Shown here one piece after another: positions 45,031 through 64,000 of a DNA stretch of 64,000 bases. The notes below the pieces were generated by a model. The model saw only the letters and a list, made by a program, of their open reading frames with translations, was not told the DNA's origin and ran no database searches. The position numbers were made by a program, and so were the translations under genes. Every line of letters starts with the position of its first letter. Positions within the stretch are counted from its first letter, which is position 1. This DNA is from Monosiga brevicollis MX1 (Eukaryota > Opisthokonta > Choanoflagellata > Craspedida > Salpingoecidae): the NCBI RefSeq assembly GCF_000002865.3, contig NW_001865060.1, positions 489,686 to 553,685 on the forward strand, written 5' to 3'.

Positions 45031-46440
45031 GGTGTTTGGTGGTATTGACGGTCAGTCGAAAAGGGACTGGGGCCACCACGGGCTGGTGGGAATGGGTGGC
45101 CGCACACGAGAATGGCAGGCCAAGCAAGTCCAGGCACAAAGAGAGGGAGGGCAAATCCGACTGACGCACGGGTCGAAGGGGCTCGCTAAAATACGAGTTG
45201 GTAAAACAGACGGTGCACTCAAGAACCCAGGAGGTTGAAGGATTCGTGTTGAGAATCTTGCAAGTGCCCTTGCTCAGTTGCTCAAGAGGCAGGGTCATCC
45301 ACCCATGGTCACGACCAAGGGACCGCGTGGCATCCAAGAGCGAGCGAACCAAGCGATGCTGCGCTGCTTGGGGCGCAAGTGCACCGCAGTGGTCGTGCCT
45401 GCATCGGAAACCGCGCATTCCCACGACCGTACCAAGGACACAGGACTGGTCTTTTGAGTGGTGGTGCGCCCCCCCATGGGAGAACGATGTGTCCTAGAAG
45501 GTTGCATCTTGTCGTTGCTGCAACAAGCTCAGTCGTAGATGTGAAGGCAGGCAGTGAAGGTAACGACATTGTTACTTCAGAGAAGCGCTTGAGCATGTCA
45601 CCCCTTGGGTGGGCTCAAAAGGTGTGCATCACTTGGTGCACAGACAACGCAGCACCGCAAGCAAGGGTTCCAAGGAGGAGTCATGGTCAATCATCATCAT
45701 CTCACCACCAGTCCCTCACTTTTGCGTCATTCATCTTTCTCTCTTCTTTGGGCTCTGCGTCTGGAGCCATCGGGGGTGGTGTTCTCTGAGCATCATCAGT
45801 GGGTGAACAGGTGACGAAAGGCAGGACAACGAGATGCGCTGCCGTTGGTAGGGACTACACGCGACAGTAGTACTCAGTGGCCACTGCTTGACCAGCAAAT
45901 TGGCGCAAGAAATCAACTCAAACGCTGTCCTTGCTCGACAACATCGCGCGACAGCCGTCTTTATATATCACCACCACCCCTCCTCCCCCCTCCCCCACCG
46001 CGATGCCATCCGGCCGCCACGCATGTACTGCCTGAACATTATGATAAGCTGGAGCCCTTTGTAAGTTGATGCTGAATGAGCTGACGACATCAGCCACTGG
46101 CTGGTGTGGACAGGATGACGAGAGCGGGGTGTGTGCGCGTGCAACCTCGTCATTCCTACGCCTCTGACTCGAGGCACAAGCCATGCGACCAACAAGGCAC
46201 ACCCACGGCGCGCGATGCGTCGTGCAGAGGACGTGGACACGCGTCACACACACATCTCCCAGCGCAAACGGCTGCAATGCCGGCTCCAGTTTACTGTAAC
46301 CGCATTACTAGTACTACAGTATCCCTTCAATCCACTGCAATAAACTACATGTAGGGCGACATGGGCAACTCCCCTTGAAATTGTCATGCGATATGCAAAC
46401 AATTACACGGTTTATATACTATTTTATCAAGCCTACACTT
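45031..46440. other. Intergenic: ATPase promoter side; no supported gene
   Basis: Several open frames exist on both strands (for example minus 45596-45309) but none shows domains or splice-consistent neighbours. The region should contain the P2C ATPase promoter. A TATATA at 46413-46418 belongs to the downstream tRNA module. Confidence 0.5.
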
Positions 46441-46592
46441 CGAGCATAGCAACTCAACACCTGTTAACCTTCGGGTTAATATGGGGGATATGGCGCAGTT
46501 GGAAGCGCGTTAGACTGAAGATCTAAAGGTCCCGCGTTCGATCCGCGGTGTTCCCAGTGCTTGGAACAATTTGAGGCACGGCTAGCTCCTCT
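46441..46592 (+). repeat. 152-bp tRNA-Phe module, copy 1 (leader hairpin, tRNA, trailer)
   Basis: Runs from cgagcatagcaactcaacac to ggctagctcctct. The leader holds a 6-bp hairpin with a TTCG tetraloop at 46464-46479 (TTAACC-TTCG-GGTTAA). The trailer (46557-46592) can form a GTGCTT/AGGCAC hairpin and is followed by a T6 run at 46600-46605, a plausible RNA polymerase III terminator. TATATA at 46413-46418 lies 28 bp upstream of the module start. The other three copies are almost identical and exactly the same length. Confidence 0.9.
46484..46556 (+). tRNA. tRNA-Phe(GAA), copy 1
   Basis: 73 nt, intronless, no encoded CCA. Acceptor GGGGATA/TGTTCCC closes with two G-U pairs; D-stem GCGC/GCGC; anticodon stem TTAGA/TCTAA with loop CTGAAGA (anticodon GAA); T-stem CCGCG/CGCGG with TTCGATC loop; discriminator A. 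The B box is canonical (GTTCGATCC). The A box region TGGCGCAGTTGG departs slightly from TRGCNNAGY. Same sequence in all four copies. Confidence 0.96.
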
Positions 46593-46947
46593 CAATAACT
46601 TTTTTGCTTCACGTGTTTCCAAAGCAAACGCCTTCTGCTTTGGGTTTTTTTTTTTTTGTTCTGTTCCCATTTGCAAGCAAATGGTGGTGGGCTTTCTTGA
46701 ACAGACGAGGGTGTTTGTCTTGGTCGGCGGCGGCGGGTTTGCTGTTGGGGCTAGTGGCTAGTGGCCCTGGCATGAGTGGCGATGGCGCACTAATCACATC
46801 GAGGGTCGGAGCGATGGGCAGGACGTGTACAGAGGCCAAGCTTGTTTGTCAAGACTGCTGCGGGGCCTTGTCTTCGGGCGCGATCTGATCCAGGCAGGGT
46901 CTTGAAGCGCCAGCAGCAACTGCTGACCAGCTGAAAAGCAACCAACC
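46593..46947. other. Spacer between tRNA module and small coding frame
   Basis: A T6 run and later a T12 run (46647-46658) follow the tRNA module. Nothing else is recognised. Confidence 0.6.
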
Positions 46948-47313
46948 ATGGAGCCGGACACAGCAATCAGCTGCTTTGCCAGCCAATTTGAGCCCCCATG
47001 CAAGCGTAGCAAGCCCGCCCGCAACCACCCCGGAACGGCCAGCACCAGCACGAGGCCGGACGCCAGCCCCATTACCCCAGTCGAGGGCCACCCTTTGCCC
47101 GCCATGTCTTGGACCCATCACCGTCTCGCCCCGCCTGCCGATGCCGATCATGGTGCTCCGACTGCAAAGCTGGCCAAGCGTATGGCGACCGCCGGCCCCG
47201 CCCCAGCCCCAAGGCTTTTGATGTCGCCCCGAGCCGCCCTTGCTTATCGCCACTGCCTTGCGGTGCATTGGCAACAGTATATGGCCCAGCGTGAACATCT
47301 CGACGAACTCTGA
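46948..47313 (+). CDS. Unknown small protein, 121 aa
   Basis: Intact single-exon frame from an ATG in strong context (accATGG) to TGA. The first two thirds are Pro/Ala/Thr-rich with a basic KRSK patch. The last third looks helical (RAALAYRHCLAVHWQQYMAQ) and ends in acidic REHLDEL, close to but not an ER-retention signal (the KDEL consensus needs [KH]DEL). No family recognised. A longer open frame on the opposite strand (46849-47460) is Gly/Arg/Trp-rich and looks like a shadow. Could be a real short gene or a chance frame in GC-rich DNA. Confidence 0.4.
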   Translation: MEPDTAISCFASQFEPPCKRSKPARNHPGTASTSTRPDASPITPVEGHPLPAMSWTHHRLAPPADADHGAPTAKLAKRMATAGPAPAPRLLMSPRAALAYRHCLAVHWQQYMAQREHLDEL

Positions 47314-47637
47314 GCACGGCTGATCCGCACCTGCCCTTGCGCTCGCAGGTCGAGCGCCAATTGGTCGTTCTCTGCCCATCCAAAGCGACAGGCAGCAAGC
47401 ATTGAATTGAATCGACACGCGAAAAGTGATTGCTCCATACACATCCCTCCTCTCCGCCAAAGCAACGCCAGCGCATCAATTCAGCCAACCCCTGACCCTG
47501 GCAGCTTGACTCAACCCCACGCTCGCGCGCCAGCCAGCGCGGACAAGCCCTGTCTGAATGAAGCCCCTCCGCTCCCTCTCTTTCTTTGACTTTGCTCTCC
47601 CTAATCTATACAACCAATTCATCCTCCTCATCTCATC

Positions 47638-47792
47638 TCTCTCTCTCTCTCTCACCTCTCTCACCTCTCTCTCATCTCTCTCAAATCTCTCCCACATCTC
47701 TTCTTTGCTCTTATATCCCTCTCATATCTCTCTCAAATCTCTCTCAAATCTCTCAAATCTCTCAAATCTCTCAAATCTCTCTTGTCGTCTCT
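47638..47792. repeat. TCTCTC-CAAA/CACC tandem repeat, patch 3
   Basis: Array of CTCTCTCAAAT, CTCTCAAAT and CTCTCACCT units, a weaker relative of the CTCTCTCAAAC patches at 15.9-16.1 and 29.1-29.3 kb. Confidence 0.85.
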
Positions 47793-47842
47793 CCTTTGAA
47801 TGACACCACTGAATGAACAGTTTTTGTTGACTTGACGTCTTG

Positions 47843-47877
47843 ATGTCCGGTTCCTCGGCTGCTGCTGCTGCTGCTAC

Positions 47878-47909
<32 letters not shown>

Positions 47910-47977
47910 GTGCTACTACTGCTACTGCTGCTACTGCTGGTGCAGGTGCTATCGTCTTGGCCCGTCTCCGTTCGTGA
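47843..47977 (+). CDS. Poly-alanine frame over a (GCT)n repeat, doubtful
   Basis: A 44-codon ATG frame over an imperfect (GCTGCT/ACT)n tract at about 47858-47945 would encode MSGSSA followed by Ala/Thr/Gly runs and IVLARLRS. It lies 230 bp upstream of the PI3-kinase ATG on the same strand. It could be an upstream ORF in the PI3-kinase leader, but the repeat alone explains an open frame. Confidence 0.2.
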
Positions 47978-48209
47978 CTACGCATCTCGAGCAGGCAGAC
48001 CAGGCCCAACTCTTGGTGATTTTGGCTGTCTGTGCCCCCCCGCCCTCGTCCTTCGTCCTCGCCTCGATTGCTGGGGCAGAAGATTGAACCACCATGAGCG
48101 GGCGCTTGATCTAGGGAGCATTCGCATTTGCGGCTCGCCCACAGCACATGCGACAGAGCAAACCCGTCCTGATTTCTTTGGCAAGCTTGTGTCGCCCCGA
48201 ACCCTTGCC

Positions 48210-57192
<8,983 letters not shown>

Positions 57193-57982
57193 AATCGACC
57201 CTGTTGTTGCGATGCAGAAAATGGTTCGCTCTTGTGATGAGCGAGAAGTTTGATATGTAAATGTGCAGTTCCCTTTCTCATAGCCCACCCGATAATAGAC
57301 TAAAATTACTCTTGCTCTTGCCTGTGTCCACAACCTCGTGCCGTGCTCGTGCCGTCGGCTCTAATATGCACGAGTGTAGACATGCTTTCAACCTGGAGAT
57401 GCAATAATTGAAACCGCGCTTTCTGTGTTTCGACCGTTTGTTGTCGTGCTCTCTACTTACGTGCTTGTGGTGAGACCAAACGCTACCAGACTTTGCCGTT
57501 CAGATTCATCCGACGACGATGTGAGGTACTCAGATACAGAGGGCTCTTCAATTAAAGAAAGAAAACATAGCGGTATGCTAGATTTATGATTTTACCTAAG
57601 TCTAGCAGCTTACATTTTACTGGGGGTTTGCCGTGTCTTGGCGAGTACAACGCACAAGACCCAACGGGCATGAGGTAGCAAGAGCTGGGAGCCAGGCATT
57701 CGGCGAGGACACGCGAACGATACAAACAGCGCCGATGAGGCAGGCGGGCAGTCGCAAATTAGCAATCAAAGTTGCAAAAGGCGCTCATAAAAAAAAGCGC
57801 AAAATTATAGGAAAATTACAAAAAAATATCGCGAAATTGTCTCTGACTCACTCTCACTCTCTCTCTGTCACTCTGGTTGGTGTAATGCAACCCAAGGTTC
57901 GAAGGGAGCGAGACGGGCAGGGTTTGCCCAACGACCAAAACCGTACTCTGCGACGACTTGAATTTATCAACTCTTGAATGTA
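57193..57982. other. Convergent intergenic region between PI3-kinase and golgin
   Basis: 790 bp between two stop codons. No exon recognised. Contains an A-rich stretch (57780-57832), which is T-rich on the minus strand and lies downstream of the golgin stop. Confidence 0.6.
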
Positions 57983-60900
57983 TCAACTCGCAGTGGAAAG
58001 ATAGCATCGAAAGATAATAAACAGCAGCAAAAGATGAACACCACCCAAGTACCCCATAGCCACTTGCCGGCTGACCTTGCCGTCGGTCAGCAACTGGATG
58101 CAGTTGACACAACCCTGCAGGACGTCACCTCCCTGAGCCACATGGCCAGCAGAACGGGTCGGTTTGACATCGGCACCGGGCATGTCTACTGCTACTGCGT
58201 CACCAGGTACCGCCTTGCTGGCAGGCCGCGTCAATCGCTGAATCTCCTTCAAAGCATCGTTCAATTGCCGCTGAAGCAGCTGCTGCTCACGCTCAGAAGT
58301 CTGTACCCGATGAGCTTGCTCAGTATTCATCTCTTCCAAGCGTTCCTTGTGGCGCTGTAATTGCAAAGTCTGCTGCGTGAGCTGCTCCACCTGTCGTAGG
58401 CTACGCTGTGCTTGCTTCTGTAGCTCAGCCACTTCATCAGCCGTCATCCCAGACTCAGTCTCAGGTTCCACCAGAGGAATGGCAGAAACGTCTGCCAAAG
58501 CCGGGTCTGCACGCTGACGAGGTTCATCATGGAGAGAGTCGCGGTCCAATGCAGCCAACTCGCGATACTTCTGCTGGACTGAGTCAAGTTCATGCTGCAA
58601 GGCTTGCAGACGGTCTTGCAGCGTCAGGGCATCAGCGCGGGCACTCTCGGCCTGAACGTCGCGCTCGCGCACCTCCTCTTCAAGCACGAAATTTCTACAA
58701 GCACCGGCGGCATAAGTGTCGATGAATGCAAACAAGCAAATGACCAAATCCAATGCAGACCGACCTTTCGTTTGCGGCCGCAAGCTCGCGCTCCAGTTCC
58801 GCCACCGCACTGGTCTGTGCAGCCTGAAGGTCTTGCAGTTGTAGACGCTCCACCTCGCCTCTTTGCGCCAACTCCTGCACGGCCTGCTCTCTAACTTCCT
58901 GTGCTTCTTGAAGCTGGAGCTGAAGCTCCCGTACCTGGGCCTGGACGTCCCTGCTCATCTCGGCATGGTCGCTAGGTTCAGTAGCCAGCACACTGGGGTG
59001 AGCGACACCACCCGACACGGGCTGGATAATGCAACAAAGCCAACCTGCGTAGCTGATCCAATTCTGAGCGGTGCTCCTCCTCAATCCGTCCCAGCTCCAG
59101 CTCATGCTCTGCTTCGAGCTGACGCACAAGGGAGGAATGGTTGGCGGCTGCGCCCTGCCTTGCTTCTTGCCAAGTCGCTTGCTAGGTGCAACGACAACAA
59201 TCAATGAACACGCATACCCACAGATCACCTCGGCACAGCTATCACGGGTGAGTCACAAGCAAACGCAAACCTCATCTTGCAGGGCACGGATCTGTTGCTC
59301 AAGAGTCACTTTGTCCTTCTCCAATTGAGCCATCGCTTCACGAGCCATCGTCAATGCTCCTTCGTGCTCCTGACGATGAAAAACATATCAAAACAGAAAG
59401 GGAGGAACGCAAGAAAATGTGAGTACAAGCCATGCACCATGCAGCAACCGCGAGCAACCATGACCGAAAAATTAGACACCATTCTGGACGCACTTTCACG
59501 TCTGCAAGCGCTGCTTGTTCAGCGCTTTGAGAGTCCTGCAGTTGTGTCTGAAGATCATCTCGCTCTGCTTCAATCGCGCGCAGCGCATCCTGCAGACGGG
59601 CGGGACAATGTCAGGCTCACAAGCACACACAAGCGGCGTACCGACGGCAACGTAACTCAGACCACGCAATGAATCGAAAACTCACATAAAAGTCGGAGTT
59701 CATTTTCTTGACTTTGGCCGCATGCGTCTTTTGTGCCGTGGCTTGCTGCTGTTGCAGTTGCCGAATCTGCTCCACGAGTGCGGCGGATGTTTCATTGGCC
59801 GAATTCTCTCGTTGCTGCTGATGCTATGAAAAGGTTGCAAGTATTATCTGAAAACGTACGTTGGGCACTACATACCATGCCTTGACAGTAGCTCACCTCT
59901 GCAGTCACGGTATCCAGCTGTGCGCGCAGCTCAGCCTCAGCAGCATCGCGCGCACGCATCTTCTCCTCTAACCTGTAGTTCAGCAGAGTCCATGCCCGGA
60001 TAGATGAGCGAGACGCGCGAGGCAACGTACAGAGCAGACCAAGACAGTCACGCTCGTCCAGTCTTGCTCCACCTACGTTCGGCGCGCCTGTCGCATCTCC
60101 TCATTGTGAGATTTTTGTGCAGCGTCCATGGCATCCGTCAGCTCATCCACTTCCTCCTGCAGCGACCTGATTTGCTCTTGCATGTCTTCTTCATTTTTAG
60201 CCCAGCCAGTGGCTTGCTGCTGAAGAGCAACTTGGGAAGCTTGTTCGGTTTTGAGTGCTGCGTGGGCATCTGCCAGCTCATCCCGTAGAGATCTCAAGTC
60301 CACCTCCAGCAGATCCCGCTCACGTCGTGCGCGCTGCAAGAGCTGCTGCGAGTGATTCATCTGCTCCATCGTCTCGAGAAGACGTGGCAGAGTAAGAGCG
60401 TCACTGGCCAGTCAGCTGCAGCGCTATTGCTGAGTGCTTGTTGAAGCAGTCGCTGCGAGCGATTGAGTTGGTCGTTGCTCTCCTGAACTCGTCCATCACT
60501 GCTCTGGGATACGGGGACCCGGTCAGCCGCAGCGCTATTGCTGAGTGCTTGTTGAAGCAGTCGCTGCGAGCGATTGAGTTGGTCGTTGCTCTCCTGAACT
60601 CGTTCATCACTGCTCTGGGATACGAGGACCCGGTCAGCCGCAGTGCTATTGCTGAGTGCTTGTTGAAGCAGTCGCTGTGAGCGATTGAGTTGGTCGTTGC
60701 TCTCCTGAACTCGTTCATCACTGCTCTGGGATACGGGGACCCGGTCAGCCGCAGTGCTATTGCTGAGTGCTTGTTGAAGCAGTCGCTGCGAGCGATTGAG
60801 TTGGTCGTTGCTCTCCTGAACTCGTTCATCGCTGCTCTGGGACGGTGGCAAGCGCGATTCCCCTTCTTGTAATTGGCATTGCAGCGACGCGCAAATTTGG

Positions 60901-62518
60901 CGTTGTTTGCCGAGGAGACGTTGCGTTTGATTGAACTGTTGAATCGTTTCAAGCAATCGGCGCATGGTTGGGCCTACTGTTGCGTTGGAATCAACCTGCT
61001 CATCAGCGCCCTGTTCTGCTTTTTCTGCTTGCAGAGCTTCAAGTTGTTGCTGAAGGTCTACGACTTGCTGTTCGAGTTGACTTGGGTGGTCTCGGCTGGC
61101 ATCGAGGTCAGCGGCCAAAGTCGCCGAATCAGTTTGTTGTTGTTCTAGGCCCGTCAGCTTCTGTGACAAATCATCGCGCTCAGCACACGTAGCCGTATGC
61201 TGTGCTTCCAACTCCTGAAGCTGGGTTTGAAGCTGAACAGTTTTTTCCAAAGCTGTATCATGTTCAACCTTTAGCGCACCGTGCGCTTGTTCCAGGGTTT
61301 GAAAGCTAGCTGCAAGCTCTTCCAACTCTGCAGCGATCGTTTCGTGTCGAGCTTGCGCTTTGTTGCGCTCGCTGCGCGCCTTTTGAATATCGGCAAGCAC
61401 ATTGTCGTGTGATTCCTGCGCCTCACGAAGGAGCTCCTCAAGCTGTGTGACCTGTGCCTCCAACGCGGTATCAGGCGCCTGCTCGTCCCGGGCCTGAGTA
61501 TCAGTAGAAGCCGCGTCATGCTGCGCTTGCTCAAGCTGCTCTTCCAATCGCCGGACCTCAAGCGTAAGGGACTCGATTTGAGTCGCATGGTGTTGAACTT
61601 TGGGTTCCACGGCTTCCAACACGCGATTGGCTAGAGCGGCACTCTGCGATTCAAAACACGAAGACAGACAAGATGAGGCAACAGCCATGCAAAGCTGGGT
61701 TACGAACAGTCGAAAGTTGGTGGGCTCTGCTGATGACACTAGCCCACCTCGCCGCGAGCAGTCCGCAGCGCGTGTCGCAGAGCGGAATCAAGGCTGAGAA
61801 CCTTGCTATACTGGCGTAGGTCCTGGATGCGGTCAAGTTGATGCGTCGAACACAATGACATGTGTGAGTCAAGCGATTGAAGTCGGCAGGTGTGGGCAAA
61901 GACGTCTACAGCTGTGCAAGTCGCATACTCGCGCAGAAATGGTGAATGCGTCATCAGGAGTTGTTTCTGGCGGAGAGCGCGTTGATGGTTTATCAGCAAG
62001 CGAAGTACGGGCTCCTGGGATGGCGCGCGCCTGGGGCTGCTTTTCAAAGGTAGGCATCGGGAGTGAACAAAAACATGGTGGCACTAGCAGGAGGAAACGA
62101 CAGGTTTGCAATGAGAAACTTTTGGCTTCACCAGGCACGCACCTGTGTATCAGCGTTGGCACGAGTGCTAGCAGGCACGGTGGAGGGTGCATGGCCCGCG
62201 AGCTGCTCCTAGAGCGGGCAGGGTAGAGTTAAGCAAAGGGTCTTAAAATGGAATACAGTCTTTGGGTCCGTGCAAGATTGTGCATGGGATACGGCCGTGG
62301 ACGAACCTCGTCATTGTCCTGCTCTCGAGCCAGTGACTCGTCCAGCACCGATTCAAATTGAGTCTGTGGTCAAGAAAGAAAAAAATAAAAAAATAAAAAA
62401 AGCTCATGTCATCAGTCACCAGCATTTTGCGTGAGATGGCGTGTGCATCACCAATCCTAACCTGCAGCGAGGTAAAGGTCGAGTCCAAGCGCGAGCTAAG
62501 GTTGTTGAAGAAGGACAT
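57983..62518 (-). CDS. Golgin: long coiled-coil protein with C-terminal membrane anchor
   Basis: Fourteen exons: 62518-62462, 62363-62307, 62208-62143, 62039-61929, 61822-61748, 61643-60489 (or to 60405), 60372-60077, 59972-59897, 59823-59686, 59589-59494, 59369-59271, 59181-59045, 58971-58765, 58694-57983; about 1093 or 1121 aa. It begins MSFFNNLSSRLDSTF and runs for about 900 residues as Gln/Glu/Leu-rich heptads. The end, QVAMGYLGGVHLLLLFIIFR, is one hydrophobic helix with a Tyr and a His before Leu runs, resembling the anchors of golgin-84 (GOLGA5) and CASP. Such golgins tether vesicles at Golgi rims. A 37-residue unit is repeated four times within exon 6. No GRIP domain is seen. Golgin-84 versus CASP cannot be settled by eye. 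Confidence 0.85.
60405..60848 (-). repeat. Four tandem 111-bp (37-codon) repeats in golgin exon 6
   Basis: Unit SQSSDERVQESNDQL... then NRSQRLLQQALSNS and (T/A)AADRVPV, repeated in phase with the reading frame. DNA copies differ at only a few positions (for example DER/DGR, PV/LV, NST/NSA), indicating recent duplication or ongoing homogenisation. Confidence 0.95.
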
Positions 62519-62765
62519 GATGTGGGGTCGCTTCACATCACCCCCCACTATCCGACCCGGTCGGCCTGATCTGCTCCTGCTCGCCAGCTGGCGATGCCTT
62601 CAATCGTTGCATTGAAAAAAAAACAGGCGATGAGTCGATGTGGTCCTGCCAGTCTCCTAAGCGATTCTTTAAACTACTACTGGTCATGGCAGACCCACTT
62701 ACGACGCCAAGCAAGCCCTTGATCACACGAACTGATTCGCGCCGCCTCTTCACACCACCACCCTG

Positions 62766-62796
<31 letters not shown>

Positions 62797-62882
62797 AACG
62801 CGACACAGCAGTGAAAAATGCTGACAATACAATAGCGCGTGTTTTGAAAGCCTTGATATGTAAAACTATTCTTCATCGCTTT
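62519..62882. other. Intergenic between golgin start and tRNA-Phe copy 2
   Basis: Should contain the golgin promoter on the minus strand. A minus-strand upstream frame (MTSSSLKNRL..., 62686-62538) ends just before the golgin ATG and may be an upstream ORF. An A-run (62767-62784) is followed by GAGAG. Confidence 0.55.
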
Positions 62883-63034
62883 CGAGCATAGCAACTCAAC
62901 ACCTGTTAGCCTTCGGGTTAATAAGGGGGATATGGCGCAGTTGGAAGCGCGTTAGACTGAAGATCTAAAGGTCCCGCGTTCGATCCGCGGTGTTCCCAGT
63001 GCTTGGAACAATTTGAGGCACGGCTAGCTCCTCT
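62883..63034 (+). repeat. 152-bp tRNA-Phe module, copy 2
   Basis: Same length and sequence as copy 1 except scattered changes: the leader stem reads TTAGCC-TTCG-GGTTAA, still pairable through G-U, and the base before the tRNA G-run is AAG instead of ATG. TATA-like GATATGTAAAA begins about 27 bp upstream. T-rich terminator-like runs (T5 and T9) follow the trailer. Confidence 0.9.
62926..62998 (+). tRNA. tRNA-Phe(GAA), copy 2
   Basis: Identical over all 73 nt to the copy at 46484-46556, with the full cloverleaf and GAA anticodon. Confidence 0.96.
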
Positions 63035-63294
63035 CATCATTCTTTTTGATTTTTTTTTGCTGTATCTTTTTGCATGCTTTGTACGGTGGTCGATCGTAAG
63101 CCTCGTTTGTCATTTTCGTTTCCTCCTGCTCGACGATCAATTTTTTGTGACCGTACGTTCGCGTGAACGGTAACAACTCGGCGTGTACGTCACACCATGA
63201 AGGAAAACTTCAAGCTGAAGACACAAAAAGTCTGACATCATCGCTATTGGAATTAAACTAAACCATTTATATACATTATTTTCGGTCACGTTGT
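63035..63294. other. Spacer between tRNA modules 2 and 3
   Basis: 260 bp with no similarity to the spacer between modules 3 and 4. Contains the TTTATATACATT element at 63266-63277, placed 27 bp before module 3. Confidence 0.7.
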
Positions 63295-63446
63295 CGAGCA
63301 TAGCAACTCAACACCTGTTAACCTTCGGGTTAATAAGGGGGATATGGCGCAGTTGGAAGCGCGTTAGACTGAAGATCTAAAGGTCCCGCGTTCGATCCGC
63401 GGTGTTCCCAGTGCTTGGAACAATTTGAGGCACGGCTAGCTCCTCT
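63295..63446 (+). repeat. 152-bp tRNA-Phe module, copy 3
   Basis: Leader hairpin TTAACC-TTCG-GGTTAA as in copy 1, AAG junction as in copy 2. TATATA at 63268-63273 is 27 bp upstream; a T8 run follows the trailer. Confidence 0.9.
63338..63410 (+). tRNA. tRNA-Phe(GAA), copy 3
   Basis: Identical 73-nt cloverleaf, anticodon GAA, as in the other copies. Confidence 0.96.
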
Positions 63447-63557
63447 TAACTTTTTTTTGCCTTCTGCACTTCATGACCGTGTCGTGGTTTGACAGCAGAA
63501 GACAGGCAATCAAGAGCGAGCACGACAATCTTTCTGATGGTGTCTTAGTGCCACAGT

Positions 63558-63559
<2 letters not shown>

Positions 63560-63594
<35 letters not shown>
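63560..63594. repeat. T35 homopolymer between tRNA modules 3 and 4
   Basis: About 35 consecutive T on the plus strand. Exact length is uncertain. Confidence 0.9.
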
Positions 63595-63735
63595 CAAGAG
63601 CACCTCCAGGACAGCGCCAATCTTCGTCAATGCATGCAACCTGTACTTTTTTTTTCCCACCCCCCTTTGTCAGCAAAATTTCAAACGTAGTAAATGTCAG
63701 CGCCATATATATGTAAATTTATCAGGTTGAAACTT

Positions 63736-63887
63736 CGAGCATAGCAACTCAACACCTGTTAGCCTTCGGGTTAATATGGGGGATATGGCGCAGTTGGAAG
63801 CGCGTTAGACTGAAGATCTAAAGGTCCCGCGTTCGATCCGCGGTGTTCCCAGTGCTTGGAACAATTTGAGGCACGGCTAGCTCCTCT
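63736..63887 (+). repeat. 152-bp tRNA-Phe module, copy 4
   Basis: Leader stem TTAGCC-TTCG-GGTTAA as in copy 2, ATG junction as in copy 1. TATATA at 63706-63711 lies 30 bp upstream. T8 and T9 runs follow the trailer. Confidence 0.9.
63779..63851 (+). tRNA. tRNA-Phe(GAA), copy 4
   Basis: Identical 73-nt cloverleaf, anticodon GAA. The array may continue past the window edge. Confidence 0.96.
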
Positions 63888-64000
63888 TAACATTTTTTTT
63901 GTTTTTTTTTTGCGTTTTTCTTTTCTCGCTTGATGCGTTGAGGTCTGTATTTGTGCCAGCAGGGTGGACGGGTTCGCGACATGGGCGAGTCTTTTGAGTC

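Noticed and set aside
46849-47460. 203-codon minus-strand open frame
   Set aside because: Gly/Trp/Arg-rich composition typical of the antisense of a GC-rich coding frame; the plus-strand 121-aa frame is more coherent.
60373-60404. A 32-nt intron in the golgin gene (GTGACG...CTCGAG)
   Set aside because: It keeps frame, but an upstream phase-0 donor in the repeat gives a normal 116-nt intron, so the ultrashort version is not needed.

Overview
This is nuclear DNA from a unicellular relative of animals, most likely a choanoflagellate (Monosiga brevicollis-like). The genes are dense and intron-rich, with about 14 exons per gene on average, mostly GT-AG introns of 60-200 nt and moderately GC-rich coding sequence. 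The gene set includes a receptor tyrosine kinase, a class II PI3-kinase, strawberry-notch, Spinster, a Na,K-ATPase-like pump, a golgin and an AGC kinase. True receptor tyrosine kinases outside animals point to choanoflagellates or filastereans. The species name is an inference.

Layout. 1-1578 (-): MYND zinc-finger protein, cut by the window edge. 4025-6505 (+): Spinster-type MFS transporter. 7375-15245 (+): strawberry-notch helicase-like protein in 29 exons, with an acidic SUMO-interaction-motif tail. 16877-19397 (+): PKC-like kinase with EF-hands and a C2 domain. 20435-20977 (+): unknown protein. 21503-24356 (-): DUF5690-like membrane protein, divergent from 24898-26512 (+), an MFSD6-like transporter. 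26905-28823 (+): JmjC/cupin-8 protein with a signal peptide. 29659-38665 (+): 2574-residue receptor tyrosine kinase with a duplicated beta-helix ectodomain and a PDZ-ligand C-terminus. 38875-45030 (-): P2C-type (Na,K-ATPase-like) pump. 46948-47313 (+): small unknown protein. 48210-57192 (+): class II PI3-kinase carrying three SH3 domains. 57983-62518 (-): tail-anchored golgin. Four identical tRNA-Phe(GAA) genes, each inside a near-identical 152-bp module, lie at 46.4 kb and 62.9-63.9 kb.

I rebuilt exons by hand from splice signals, phase continuity and family motifs. All multi-exon models below keep an open frame from ATG to stop. Intergenic gaps carry microsatellites and three patches of a CTCTCTCAAA-type repeat. 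I saw no viral or transposon coding sequence, CRISPR array or rRNA.

Functionally the window is rich in membrane signalling and transport. The receptor kinase, the SH3-bearing PI3-kinase and the C2/EF-hand AGC kinase could sit in one phosphoinositide/calcium pathway, but nothing in the DNA links them beyond proximity.
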